Of a stretch of 64,000 nt of DNA, positions 22,286 through 33,700 are shown piece by piece. The stretch is from assembly GCF_963966145.1 (NCBI RefSeq), contig NC_091051.1, positions 2,666,001 to 2,730,000 of the forward strand, written 5' to 3'. The notes under the pieces are model-generated. The model was not told where the DNA came from and ran no database searches. It was given only the letters and a program-made list of their open reading frames with translations. Origin of the DNA: Tenebrio molitor (taxonomy: Eukaryota > Arthropoda > Insecta > Coleoptera > Tenebrionidae). The translations under genes and the position numbers were made by a program. The stretch's first letter is position 1, and the number at the start of each line of letters is the position of its first letter.

Positions 22286-22289
22286 TAAC

Positions 22290-22704
22290 GTTTTCTCCAA
22301 GCTAGGTTGCAGAGGTCCGTTTCGCACATGTAGCAATTGCCTCCGAGTCAAGTGTTGGCGGCGAGACAATTGCTCTCTTCTCGTGCTCTGCTAGCGCAAC
22401 CTTTTTGTTGCTGTATTACAGCTAAAATGAACACCAATTGCTTTAGACTTTATGTATCAAACTAAAGATGTTACATACGAATTTCTAAATTAGTAATGTC
22501 GATAGAAATACACACGTCGGTTAAGCCCTCACATTCTTGTACGCTTATCTTAAAGACCCGTCAGCGTAGTAGCATTGATTCGGTTGGCCTTCAACTAAAA
22601 TTAAAAAATTGCAAAATTGGGACTCGAGCATTTAGGTACGCCTTTGCACCTCCCGAGTAGAAGAAGACAAAAAGAATAAACGCACAAATCACTACTGCTT
22701 TCAT
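22290..22704 (-). pseudogene. Ly6 copy G, inactivated
   Basis: Exon 1 (22650-22704) encodes a good signal peptide (MKAVVICAFILFVFFYSGG). Exon 2 (from about 22595) reads VEGQPNQCYYADGS and then needs a one-base shift to continue KISVQECEGLTDVCIS. Exon 3 carries an in-frame TGA between NT and LGGNCYMC and has lost the normal terminal stop after CNLAW. The TATA-like box found in the other copies is also missing. Cysteines 2 and 3 are absent, as in copies D and F. Three separate lesions make this a clear pseudogene of the F sub-lineage. Confidence 0.8.
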
Positions 22705-22709
22705 TTTGT

Positions 22710-23019
22710 ATTCTGGGTTGGATAAACGATCAGTATCACTCGTAGAGGTATCACTGCTCGTTCAAGTTATACAATTGTTTTGATAAAAAAAAATCAACAG
22801 TATCTTCGTTTTTGTCATCAGCTTAAGTGTTTTGTTGACAAACGTATTTTATCAAAATTATCAAAAAAATAAAGAAGAAAATATATCTATTATTGACTAA
22901 TAAATACGTCAAAAAGAAATTAAAATTGACTGCGACATGTGAGTGTGTTGTTGGTTGCCTACCTTGTCATGTTTTTACCCTTAATTCTCAAAAACCTAAT
23001 CAATATTTGACCTTATGTA
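22710..23019. other. spacer
   Basis: Holds the GTTGGTTGCCTACC motif at about 22949; otherwise no feature. Confidence 0.4.
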
Positions 23020-23276
23020 ATACCGTGTGAACAACAATTACTGATTGAGTTGGCAATAAATTCTGGTGACTTTTGGTGTCTTTTATGTCATGTTCCAACG
23101 AGAAAACCATTTTATTAATAAAAGAATACAAAAACCAAGAAGTTTAAATATGAAATGTATACCAGCTTTCAATAATGTCAATAAAACAAACCGAAATAGG
23201 TACTAATTCACAGTCTTGAAAATTTCATGTAAAATTTTTTATTGCCAACTGAAACAGTTATTGTTGCTCACCCTGT
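23020..23276. mobile_element. TA-flanked MITE, first of two adjacent copies
   Basis: Begins CCGTGTGAACAACAATTACT and ends with the inverted form AGTTATTGTTGCTCACCCTG. Its left 130 bp is repeated at the start of the next element. Confidence 0.7.
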
Positions 23277-23278
23277 AG

Positions 23279-23844
23279 TACCATGTGAGCAACAATTACT
23301 GATTGAGTTGGCAATAAATTCTAGTGACTCTTATGTCATGTTCCAACGAGAAAACCATTTTATTAATAAAAAAAATGCACAAACTAAGACGTTTAAACAA
23401 ACCGAAATATAATCTGTTTCAAAATCAAAAATCCTCCAACACTCGAAAATACAACCGACAACGTCGCCAACTTTTGTTTTTAGTGTGTTTGCAAGTGTCG
23501 GAAAAAGTGGGGTTATGAAAGAAAACTGTTGACAGTCGTTTTGGTCGTAGTTCATCCCGTTTTTTATTCTCATTTTATTATTTCACTCAAAAGGTATGAT
23601 ATGATAGCTACCATCTTTATGTACATAATAATTATTTTGTGTTACGTAATAAACTCAACAGTTCGATGTCAAACTTTGGCGGGACGTTGAGCCAACCCAA
23701 AAAAATGAAATTTATTCTAGGGATTTCTTTGTTTCTGCCAACATAATTCAACGGATTTTGAAACAGATTATACATACACAGTCTTGAAAATTTCATGTAA
23801 AATTTGTTATTACCAACTGAAACAGTTAATGTTGCTCACCCTGT
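23279..23844. mobile_element. TA-flanked MITE, second copy
   Basis: Begins CCATGTGAGCAACAATTACT and ends AGTTAATGTTGCTCACCCTG. It shares GAGTTGGCAATAAATTCT and AACGAGAAAACCATTTTATT with the first copy at its left and GTCTTGAAAATTTCATGTAA at its right. The two copies abut with a TA-containing junction, so one inserted next to or into the other. Confidence 0.7.
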
Positions 23845-23864
23845 ATAATAAACTCTGTCCACTC

Positions 23865-24217
23865 CAAGGAGTATAGAATAATAGGGAGGGGACATAAGCT
23901 AGCTTATGGGCGCGGTAAATTGAAGCGGTGAGGGACAAGGAAACGGGCGCAATTTTATGCAACCCGTGAGGTACGCCCCAGTTAACACTACTTGAGATGT
24001 TGGGAATTAACAATAAAACTGCAGGAAAATAAAACACTATAATTTTGTTTTGCATCACACATGTATTCAGAGTATGAGAAACTAGAAAACCACATTAAAT
24101 ATCACAACGCAACTGATTTTATTCACTTTCTTGGGGCGTACTAATAGCAGACATGCGCATTAAGGCGGCTTCACTCGACCGGCCGTATGTCCCCTCCCTA
24201 TTATTCTATACTCCTTG
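23865..24217. mobile_element. 353-bp hAT-type MITE with 8-bp target-site duplication
   Basis: The inverted ends are CAAGGAGTATAGAATAATAG (continuing GGAGGGGACATA) and the complement at the right. Both sides are flanked by the 8-bp direct repeat GTCCACTC (23857-23864 and 24218-24225). An 8-bp duplication and CA...TG ends are the mark of the hAT superfamily. No transposase is encoded. Confidence 0.9.
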
Positions 24218-24225
24218 GTCCACTC

Positions 24226-24955
24226 ATAGATTGCTTGACATAAATGTTACAAAAAATGTTCACTCTACGCTACAACAAATAGATCCGTCGCGAAATTAAA
24301 AAAAAAATGGAGAGAGTAGGTTTACACGTGATGTTTTATTATCATTCTGCATGTTTGCACTTAGGAAAGACGAAAGAAAACTTCAGTATAGTAGGAGTAA
24401 TATATTAGGTTTTATTAATACAGGGTATTTCACGAGTGATAATGTGCCCGACGGAATTAAAAATGCAACCCACAATACATTTTCGAATTTCCGAGAAAAG
24501 CTGGTTACTAAAATTAAAATATCCAGCTTTTTCCAGAAATGGCTTAACACAAACAAGAGAGTATTTAATAATAAATGCATGAACAAAACTTACCTCTGTA
24601 TCATTTTCGATGTTTGTAATGTCACTTAAAGTGTTCATTATGCTAGATTCTTGAGACACGCACTCACTTCCCCAATTCAAAAAAATCAACAAAAATTCGC
24701 AACGGAACAGATCAGAACAGTAACACGATTAAAACTAATAACTTTTAAAACCAGAGAAACGCAAAACAAAGCTCTAAAGATGAAAAACCGCAAATCTAAA
24801 TTCTTAAACTACTTGACAGCACTGACAATTTCAAATTTGAAATGTCATATAATCTATTTTTCCCAACAACCAATGAGAATTGAGAATCAGTGGCGCTGTG
24901 GTTTGGGGATTTTGTTATCTAAGGATATTTAAAAAACGGCATTCTAGATCAGTGG
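24226..24955. other. AT-rich spacer
   Basis: ACAGGGTATTTCACGAGTG at about 24421 looks like one end of another inverted-repeat element; no partner was found. No gene is supported. Confidence 0.4.
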
Positions 24956-24959
24956 ACGT

Positions 24960-25670
24960 AGTCTATAGTTGGTTAGCTATTTGTATTTTCGCTCAAAACG
25001 CTACTTTGTGCATGTTTTTTTATCGTTATTAGGTAACCTCGCGCACGGGCGTTTTTTAAATCGAAGCAACTAAAAACTTGTCCTATTTTAGGCGGAAACT
25101 GTTGCCGGTAAATGAACCAGGTTTGTTCTAACGTAGCGCCGCGTACCCGGCGATTATTTAGTTGCTTTTTCCACAAAATGCCTGTGTTAAAACTGATCTG
25201 TATAAGCAACTATTAAGTTGCCAGTGCACGCTGCTCGTCTTTTTCGGTGACTAAACTATTTAAAGTCCATTCACGTTGGATTTTTCTTTTCAAGGTCAAA
25301 TAATTTAATTTTTTGGGCTCTGTAATTATGTTTTGTAAATAGTGACATGCAGGTAAACACCGATCACGTTAGATTGAGCATTGCTAAATCGCATTATGCT
25401 GATTAGCTGCATGTCATTATTTACAAAACAAAATTACAGCCAAAAAATTTAATTATTTGACCTTGAAAAGAAAATCTAACGTCAATGGACTTTAGTTGCT
25501 TGTAACAAAAGTTACTAGTGTGTGGGAGTCCTTATTTTGAGGTATTGTCAGCCATTTGACAGATTAGCGGAGTCTCGAACCGGAAGGTTCGCGTCTGGGA
25601 CAAATCATCAACCCCAAAGAGTCGTAAATTTTCATTTATTAAAATACACACTTTGCAATGTCGAGTTATT
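24960..25670 (+). pseudogene. 3'-flank remnant of a dsRNA-binding gene copy, interrupted by foldback repeats
   Basis: ATTTGTATTTTCGCTCAAAA at about 24980 and then GACAGATTAGCGGAGTCTCG (about 25558) match the flanks at 15.2-15.4 and 21.2-21.4 kb in the same order. About 470 bp of inverted-repeat sequence separates the two parts. It runs directly into the RasGEF 3' end, as in the 18.4-18.7 kb copy. Confidence 0.55.
25261..25494. repeat. 234-bp palindrome with arms of about 95 bp
   Basis: Left arm TAAAGTCCATTCACGTT ... TTTTGTAAATAGTGACATGC; right arm GCATGTCATTATTTACAAAA ... AATGGACTTTA. The loop is about 45 bp. The arms are similar enough that this would fold as a long hairpin. It is probably a foldback MITE. 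Confidence 0.8.
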
Positions 25671-25675
25671 CGTAA

Positions 25676-28590
25676 CTAGTCCTCCGTACAGTCTACCGAT
25701 TCTACCCTAAACGACTGGAAAAAGTTGTCTCTCTCCTCGCTATACCGAGCCTTCAACAGATAGTCTGTCGCTAGATTGTTGGGCATGAAACTATAATGCA
25801 AAGCGCTTAATTGGCATTGTTGCAAGAATTCCGTCGTCTCTACCAGACACTTGAATCTGTTGTCTTCGTAGCAGTCGAGAGGTTTGAAGTAGTCGCACAA
25901 TCCTTTCCTCCCCGCGCGCTCGTTCATCTTGGAGCCCGAGAGCGAGCTGTTCTGGAAGTTGACCAGCTTCATCGACATCAGCAGCTTGGTGAAGAGGCTG
26001 GTGTCTTTGCAGGGCGCGCCCAACCCCTTCAGCTCCGCCTCGGACTTCTTGTTCTTGACGATCACGTAGTTGGGTATCCTGTCCAAGAGTTTGGCGACGA
26101 TGTCTCCGACGAACGGCAAATACGGCGTGGTCTGCGACGACAAGAAGAACGTCTTCTGGTAGTCGAGCAGTCTGGGGTCTCTGTAGAGCCGACAGAGAAA
26201 CTCGAACGTCCTGAAAGGTGGTTTTAGTCGAGTCCAAAGACGCGCCCGGGTCTACGCCTACTGGTATTTGCTGGCGTGCTTCTTCCGCACGTAGGCCCAC
26301 GTCGCCTTGAGGCGGTAGATCGCGGGACTCTGCAAGCCGAACAGCACTGTCCTGCAGGAGTGGAAGTTGGAGATCCTGTGGCACTTCTCGGCGACGGTGA
26401 CGAACCTGGCGATCAACCTCGCCCTCATCTGCAACCCTCAAAGATGATTTTGTCGGCGGCGCGGCGCGCCCTACCCTCTCGCTCTGGTTCTTCAGGATGT
26501 CGCTCGCCACCAGACAGCTGATCCGGTGCGCGAACGCCACCATCGCCGCCACGTTCGGCGCGTTCTTCGACGACTGCTGCGACACCAGCACGCCCAGCTC
26601 GATCCCCGAGATCTTGAGGAACAGGTCTCTGTCGACCATGGTCAGCTGCTGGGCCAGCGTCGTCGAGTTGAAGTCCCAAGCGCTCAACGCCACGTCGACC
26701 TTGAGCAGCCGCTTCAAGTACTGAAGCGACGTCTCCTTCGCCGCCTTCTCCTGGTCTGTCGTGGATACCATGCAGCACAGAGCTATTAGAAATTAATATT
26801 TGGTGTTGCGGCTGCGACCTACCCATGTCGCACACGTCGCGGCTCTTCCCCCCGAACATGTTGAACCGCACCATCGACTTGCGCTTCTTCGACTTGCGGT
26901 ACTTGGAGCGCTGGTCGGAGCTGTCCGACTCCGATTCGGAAGATTCCACTCTGGGCGGGGCCCGGCGTCGGAACAGGCGCCGCCTACCTGCGAACCGACA
27001 CGCGCGATTGGCCCAACCCAAAAGAGAGAGCGAGAGAGACAATTACGTTTGGTCTTCTGGTGGTACTGATTGATTTTGGTGAGGTGAGTTTGTAGTTCCT
27101 GATAGGCGTCTTTGGCCGAGCGGGGGCGGTACCAATAGTCGGGGGTCCAGAAGAAAACGACGGGTCTTCGGGGGCCCCTGTCAAATTCCCTTTTAACACT
27201 TATTCCTTTTAGTACTGCGACGTACCCGCACGTCAGCTGCGTGTTGACCTTGGCCTTGTCGTGGTGGAGCGTCTCGCAGGAGATGGTCGCCACCAGTTGT
27301 CTCTTGGTGACGGGAAGTCGCAGTTCGGCCTCGACGGGTTGGCGCCGGATCGTCACCACCGACACTGCTCTCTTCACCTGGATCGAGTACTTCGCCCCCG
27401 GGTTGATGTTCCAGGGGCCCAGCCCGTAGAGGAACAAGGGTTGGGGGGCGAAACCGTAGCGCCTCCTGTGCCTCCTCTTGTTGCGGTCGTAGTTGCACTC
27501 CCAGAGCCTGACCCCGTCCTCGGCCATCACCTCCATCGTATCTAGAACGTGGTGTGATAGTTGCAAGTCGTCGTACATCGCTGAGGACTGTTTTGGTTTA
27601 ATTTAGCTCTGGCCGCGTGTCGGATTCTTACTTGTCCGCTGGTCTGGCTGAACCTTCTGGGCACGATGTAGTCCTCCGCCGGGAGGAAGAGGGCGCTGGT
27701 GCAGCCCTCCCGGATGCCGGAGCCGAACCTGTTGATGTGGTAGCTGTCGCCGATGTGCACCTCGTCGGTGCGGCTGGGCCGGTTCCCGTTGACGGAGAAG
27801 TGCGAGAGCTTGCGCGGCCTGACGAACTGCGAGATCCTGGGGGGGTCCATGACGGGCCGGTAGGCGGAGGCGCGGTCGTCGAAGCTCTTACCCAAGTACA
27901 AGTAGCGGTCGGTCCACTTGGGCCCCGGCGCCTGCAAGCGAGCGGAAATGACGTGCGATGAAAATTTGCAACGGCGCCACTACCGACTGTGCTTTACCGG
28001 TCCCGAACTTGCACCAGACTTGCGCGAGTCCGTTGGGCTTGACCACTTGCTTGCTGTCGACGAGGTAGAGGGTGCTGGCGGTGGAGGAGGTGGCGGCGGA
28101 GGTCTCCGAGTGCGACGATCCAGACTCCGGCGACAAGAACTTGACCTTCTCGCACCAGAGGTTCCAGAACATCTAGGGCAAGCGGGTGATTCTGGGGGAG
28201 CGTCGGTCGGGACACTTGACTTACGGTACGGTTCTCGAACCCGCCGAGTTCGAAGTAGAAGACGCGGTTGTTGCAGAAGTGCGCTTTGATCGTTTGACGC
28301 TTGCGTCTGCGGAAAACGCTCAAATTTACGCAGTCGATCGGGTAGATCGCGATCAATTCGAAAGTCTCGATGTCCGGGTCGACGCCCGGGAGGAATCGCA
28401 CGCAAGATTTTTCCACTGGCGGCAACACGTCAGTCGCCAACACCAATTTCGACGGGGTCAAGCCTAAATGGACCTGCCTGAGTCCTCTTCCTTCTCGAGT
28501 CGTTTGGGCGAAAGGACTTTCGATTAGTACCATATCCTCGAAATCGCAATATTCCGAAAATAGCAATTTCTGCACACGCTTGATAGACAT
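25676..28590 (-). CDS. RasGEF-domain protein (guanine-nucleotide exchange factor)
   Basis: Nine exons: 28225-28590, 27984-28172, 27632-27931, 27226-27587, 27047-27177, 26823-26987, 26475-26755, 26262-26428 and 25676-26210. All phases agree and give 831 aa. Residues of about 520-760 are a RasGEF (CDC25) catalytic domain: AQQLTMVDRDLFLKISGIEL, then the FVTVAEKCHRISNFHS and LFGLQSPAIYRLKATW signatures, then PYLPFVGDIV. It would activate a small Ras-family GTPase; which one is unknown. Residues 1-200 resemble the PH-like fold of FAM71/GARIN proteins (FELIAIYPIDCVNLSVFRRR ... FWNLWCEKVKFLSPE), a tentative comparison. The middle has basic and acidic stretches (ESSESESDSSDQRSKYRKSKKRKS). Fragments of its last exon occur at 18.6 kb. 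The weakest junction is the end of exon 2 (TCG then GTAGTG). Confidence 0.85.
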
Positions 28591-28599
28591 GACATAAAT

Positions 28600-30780
28600 T
28601 TCGCAAGAAAACTCACCATTATGATTAGAAGGACTATATTTTGCACTGTACGTTACGTCAGATTAAAATACACATTATTTGACAGTTTACATGACAAACA
28701 TACGAATATGATCAGCTACAGTGTTATTCTTTAGATTATTATAACCATGACAATAGTAAAACGCTTATCACAATATACTCGGCACACTCCACAAATACAT
28801 AGGATTACTATAACGCTAAGTGGGATTCTGGGAAGTTCAATATTTGCACTTGGTTCCACGGTCGCACTCCCAGTGCCGCCTCCTCCGAAGGCTAGGTCAC
28901 GTGCAGCGGACGGTCATTTATTACCGTTGGCCTGAAAACAGAAAATAAAACTCAACAAAAAACGTTCGACGCCATCATTTCTTCAGAATTAGTCCCCAAG
29001 ACGGGCCGAAAAACATCTACTCCACTCCGTTAGTACAAATCGATGAAGAAGACGCCGACATCCGATCCGTCGACCAATTTTAACCAAAATTCAGACTTTC
29101 ATTTCTCCTTTTTGGAGTTATTAACGTTTTAACGTAACAAAGAAATAAAATGACAATTATGCTTGTCACTGACGATCAGGTACATCCGCGAAAAAAAAAG
29201 TTCCCAAGTGGCCGCCATGACATCAGCAGTTATGCTCATGTCAAAAAAAGAAACAAATAAAAACAACGAATAAGTTTCTTAACGAGTGTAATTAACTAAT
29301 TATGATCTACAATCAGTAGTAGCAAAAAGAAGACTAATATTTTGAAAATTAAGTAGGTAATGCTTGTTTTTTTTTCGTGGGCCAAAAAAATTAAAATAAA
29401 AGCAAAGTTTTTACTTAATTATGGCATCGGCGATAATGACATGTGCATCGTAAGTACTCACCAAATTAAAATGAATCAGGTAAGGAAATCTTGATATATG
29501 GCACTTATGGCAGCCATTTTGAAAAAATGTAGTCGCGAAAAAACGCGTCAAAACTTTTTCGTAGCGAAGATTGGCCAAGACTTGAGTGGACACATTTTTG
29601 AAACCGCATTCTTAATCTTAACCTCTTCACGGAAAATTTCTCGCCTAGAAAATACTAAACTCGACCGATTACGCAACGGAAATTTTGAACAACTCGGAAT
29701 GGAAACAGATTTTGACGGTGAATGAGCACACGGAAGTGGCGTTAATTAAAATAATTAAATTCATTCAAGTGTTGTATCTTTGTGACTAAGAAAGTAGGCC
29801 GTCGACTTTTGTCACTGCGGCGACTTTTATTATGTAATTGTTCAACATCAACAATAAACTTATTTCCGAATGCATTTTTGATTTTTTCTTTCTTCCCTCA
29901 TTTTGTTCTCGATTCCGAGGCACGCGATTTCACTCCAGAAATCACTATAGCGAGGAGTAAAATCACCCTTCCCGTACTTTTACATGGTTTAAAACCTGCC
30001 CACTTCTAGTATTATTGCAACAATCACAATTTAAACATTATAACCTCAAAACTGAATTTAAATCAAAAATTCCAAGTGACAATGAGTGTTCCAGTGTTGC
30101 CAACCGTATCGAATTATCAACACTGCCGATTCCCCAAACCTAACCTCTACGATTAGCACGATTACTTTTAAAATTGATCCCGGCGAACCGACGAACTCGT
30201 AACAATCGTCCGTAATTCTGTGCATTTACGATCGCACTTCGTCGAAGTCGTCCACAATCCCCAATCGAACTGATCGATTCGTGATTCCCATTGTTAATCC
30301 GCGATACTGTCAATCTGTCAACACAATGCACTTCATCGACGATCCAATTAAATAATAAACACTTCCAGATTTAGAATAATCGATCTCGCCGCAGATACGA
30401 GATCGCACCGAGATTTGTTATTTACACACTCGAATTGCTGATACTTAGATATCGTAAATTCCTCTGGATTATCGAAAAATTCCGACGCGATTCGAGAGGC
30501 GGCGTGTTAAAAAAAAAGAATCACCTGGGGCGCCCCGCGTTCTCGGATGGTCTGAATCGGTCCAAGGTCGGAGTGCGAAGCGATAGGTACCGAAAAAAAT
30601 TTCCCCACACAGTTCCCATTATCACCAATCAGCACCGCTTACACAGTCCCATTTTGATGTTATTTGTCGAAGTGATTTAGTTAAATAGAACAGCGAGAGC
30701 AGTACACTTGTGAGAAGAGAGTTTTAGATAGTAAAAAAAAAGTTAGCCGTGCAGTCATGCGTATTAGTTTTTCGGAAAAT
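28600..30780. other. intergenic region between the RasGEF and dysc genes
   Basis: Holds the RasGEF 5' region (a short upstream out-of-frame ATG lies just before its start) and the dysc 3'UTR side. Scattered ORFs of 60-75 codons show no domain. No RNA gene or repeat was recognised. Confidence 0.45.
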
Positions 30781-30790
30781 TTCGATCCCC

Positions 30791-33700
30791 TTACATTTCT
30801 CCAAACGTAATACTTTTCTGTTGCACCAGCGGTTTGTGCGTGCCATTTTTTAATATCCCGCTCGGCGTCGTGTCCGTCTTCTTGTCCACGTTGTGCACGT
30901 TAATAGTGACGCGGTTCGCAAACGCCTCGGAGAAGCTCTCCAAGTTGGTCAAGTCGTTCGTCGACTTGGCCAGGCTTTTCGCCAGGCTAGTGTTAAGCGA
31001 GATGCGCACAGATCCATTACTTTGCGGTTTAATTTGCGGACAGTTTAACAGATTCTCCTGGAAACGGTCCCAAAATAGTCTACCAGGTCGGCGCGCCGCC
31101 TCTACCTACCATCGACTCCGTCCTCTTCCTCAGGTTCGACCTGTTGAGGGTCATCGCCAGCTCGGAGGCCAGCTGGTTCGAGATCGGGACGTTGGGCGAC
31201 TTGGGGCCGTCGGCGCCGCCGTGAAGAAAGTCCAGGCGGCCGGGCGTCCGCCGCATCGTCCCCGACGGGTACTCCCCTATGGTCACACTAACTGGCCGCG
31301 CCTTCCTCACGGTGTTGGTGCCGGACCCCAGCGGCGACCTGTTGAAGTAGGTGTCGGGCGGCTTCGGCCTGATCCCCCCCGGGTTGTTGAGCTTGAACGA
31401 CTCCAGCGAGTCCATCTCGACCGAATCGTTCGCGTTCTGACTAGGCTTGAATCCGTTCTGCTTTGGTAGCGACGCCGTCGACGTGATGCTGAGCGTGTCG
31501 TAGTCGGGGGTGGGGCACGGCGGCGGCTGGTTGTACGACAGCGTCGACGTCTTCACCGGCACCGGCGGCGCCTTTCCCTTCGTCTTCGCCTTGAGCGTCC
31601 CGTTGCTCGCCGCTTCGACCGGCGGCTGCAACACTCCCGTCTCACTTACATTCGCCGCGCTCGCGTCTACACTTACCGGAGGCGGCGGCGGCGGCGCCCC
31701 AGGGCTCAGGCGCTCCTCCATCGTCTCCGACAGGTTCGACAGCCGCTCGGAGAGCTTCTGGGACAGTTCCTTGCCGGCGATGCGGTCCTGCAAGCAAATC
31801 ACACGCTCAGGTTTCCGTCGGTTGGCAACAAAAATTACGACGACTGGCCAAGGCTGGAGGCACAATAAAACAATTTCTATTGTAAACACCGTCTGCGAGT
31901 GCCGACTCCTTCGAGGCGGCTCGTCGCAAAAAAAACTCTTCGGACTTACTTCGTACGTCTGCAGCACAAACACAGGTTTGCCGCCTCTGGATCTGTCCAT
32001 CATCTTGGCGAAAATTTACGCTAAACTACGACGACGACGACAACGCGCTGCTCGACACCGACTGGCTCGCCACTAGAGTTTGTGTTTTACCTGGTCGCCA
32101 CAACGATGACGTTCGTTATCGCTCCACGAAACGCATTTAATAATGATGGGCCTGGTTCGAATGGGAAAAAAGCGATAAGTGTCCGCCCACGTAGATAACA
32201 CCTCGATAACGGAGAAAATAGAAAAACAATCCAGAGTGCGTTCTATTTTTCGCGACGTGTCGCGTTGCCCGTTGCTCCACGAGACATTTTTCCAACGTGT
32301 GTCATTACAGATAAAACTACGACGATTTCCGTTTACTCCAGATTGCACCTTAATTCGTATTAATTGCCTTGGAAAGTCTGCATTAATTGGACTTCAATCG
32401 GATTTATTTTACACTAGAATTACTAGGAATAATACGTTTCTTTTTTTCCGCTCAGGAAAAAATAAATAATAACGCTGATGGCGTGCTCGCCTCTAACACT
32501 TTCTTCGGCGTGTTACGGTAACGCTGGTCGGCTTTCGTTTAAATTTAATTAGGATCAGTGTAGAAACAGTCCGTTTTCTTTATTGTGACTCGAAAACAAA
32601 GGGATTATAAAAATAATTAAAGCGGGTTTGTCGAAATAGTGTAGCACGTGACGTAACAGCGATTTAGTCGAATAACGAAATCAAATTGCGAATATTTCAA
32701 GATGCGGTTCCCATGTTGTTACACGGTTGAGTTGCACTTTTGCTAAATTTGACGCTTGGGCTTGGGAAACGCAAATTAAAATTAGATAAATCACGAGGGG
32801 CAAGGTGAATTATTGTCTTGTAAAGAATGGACTGGAACCAATTGATAAAGTGGTGTCGTAGAGGGAGAATTTTGTAATTTAGCAATTCGTGTCAAGTATT
32901 TTTTGGACTTGGGGACATTATTTTAGCACCCTTGAATTCCCACGACATTTTCGAGTCGGTTTGTCTCGATCATTTACGAAATAATCCATAAAATGTGTCA
33001 GATTCGAAAATTTAAGTCTTTTGTAGTTGACAAAATGGTGCCAGGTTAACAATTTTCTTATTTTTGAATTCAACACTTCGAATGCGTTCGTTTGAGCACG
33101 ATTTTGACATAAAATAATTTGGCCAAAATTTTGAAAATTTTCGATTTTTTGAAATTGTCAGCCCCCCCTCAGCGAGACACCAAGAGCGACTGCTCCGGCC
33201 CTGTTCAATTGACCTTCACAATCCACTCATTTCAAAATCTTGAATTTGAGATTTTTTGACAAAAAAAAAAGTTAGCACTTTTGGAAAAATTTTCGGTCCA
33301 TTTTTGAAATTTTCAAGTGGTCCCAACTCCATATCGAGGCTCCAAGAGGAATAATTCTGACAATGGCAGATTCGTCAGATACTTTCTGAGCCGCTTTATC
33401 TCAATCAAGCTCTGACACTTTTCGGAAAAATATATTTTTGAAAATATTTAGGTTTCCAGACTCTTCCACCTACAAAAAAATATATAATAGAATCAGATCT
33501 TGATCGCTATTTTGACCACTCTCTTCATCGGAGCAGAAATTTCCTTTTTGGAATACCTAATTAAAAAACACATTCACAACAACTTTTCTAATTGGCATAA
33601 TAAGGGGCCGCCATCATTCACAATTACGAGCACAATTAGCCATTTTTATAGGCCCACTCCACACTGTCCGCAAGATCTGTCAAGTAACGATAAAATTTAT

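Noticed and set aside
26425..27545. Long plus- and minus-strand ORFs other than the RasGEF frame
   Set aside because: They are out-of-frame readings of GC-rich RasGEF exons; they lack domains and conserved phase.
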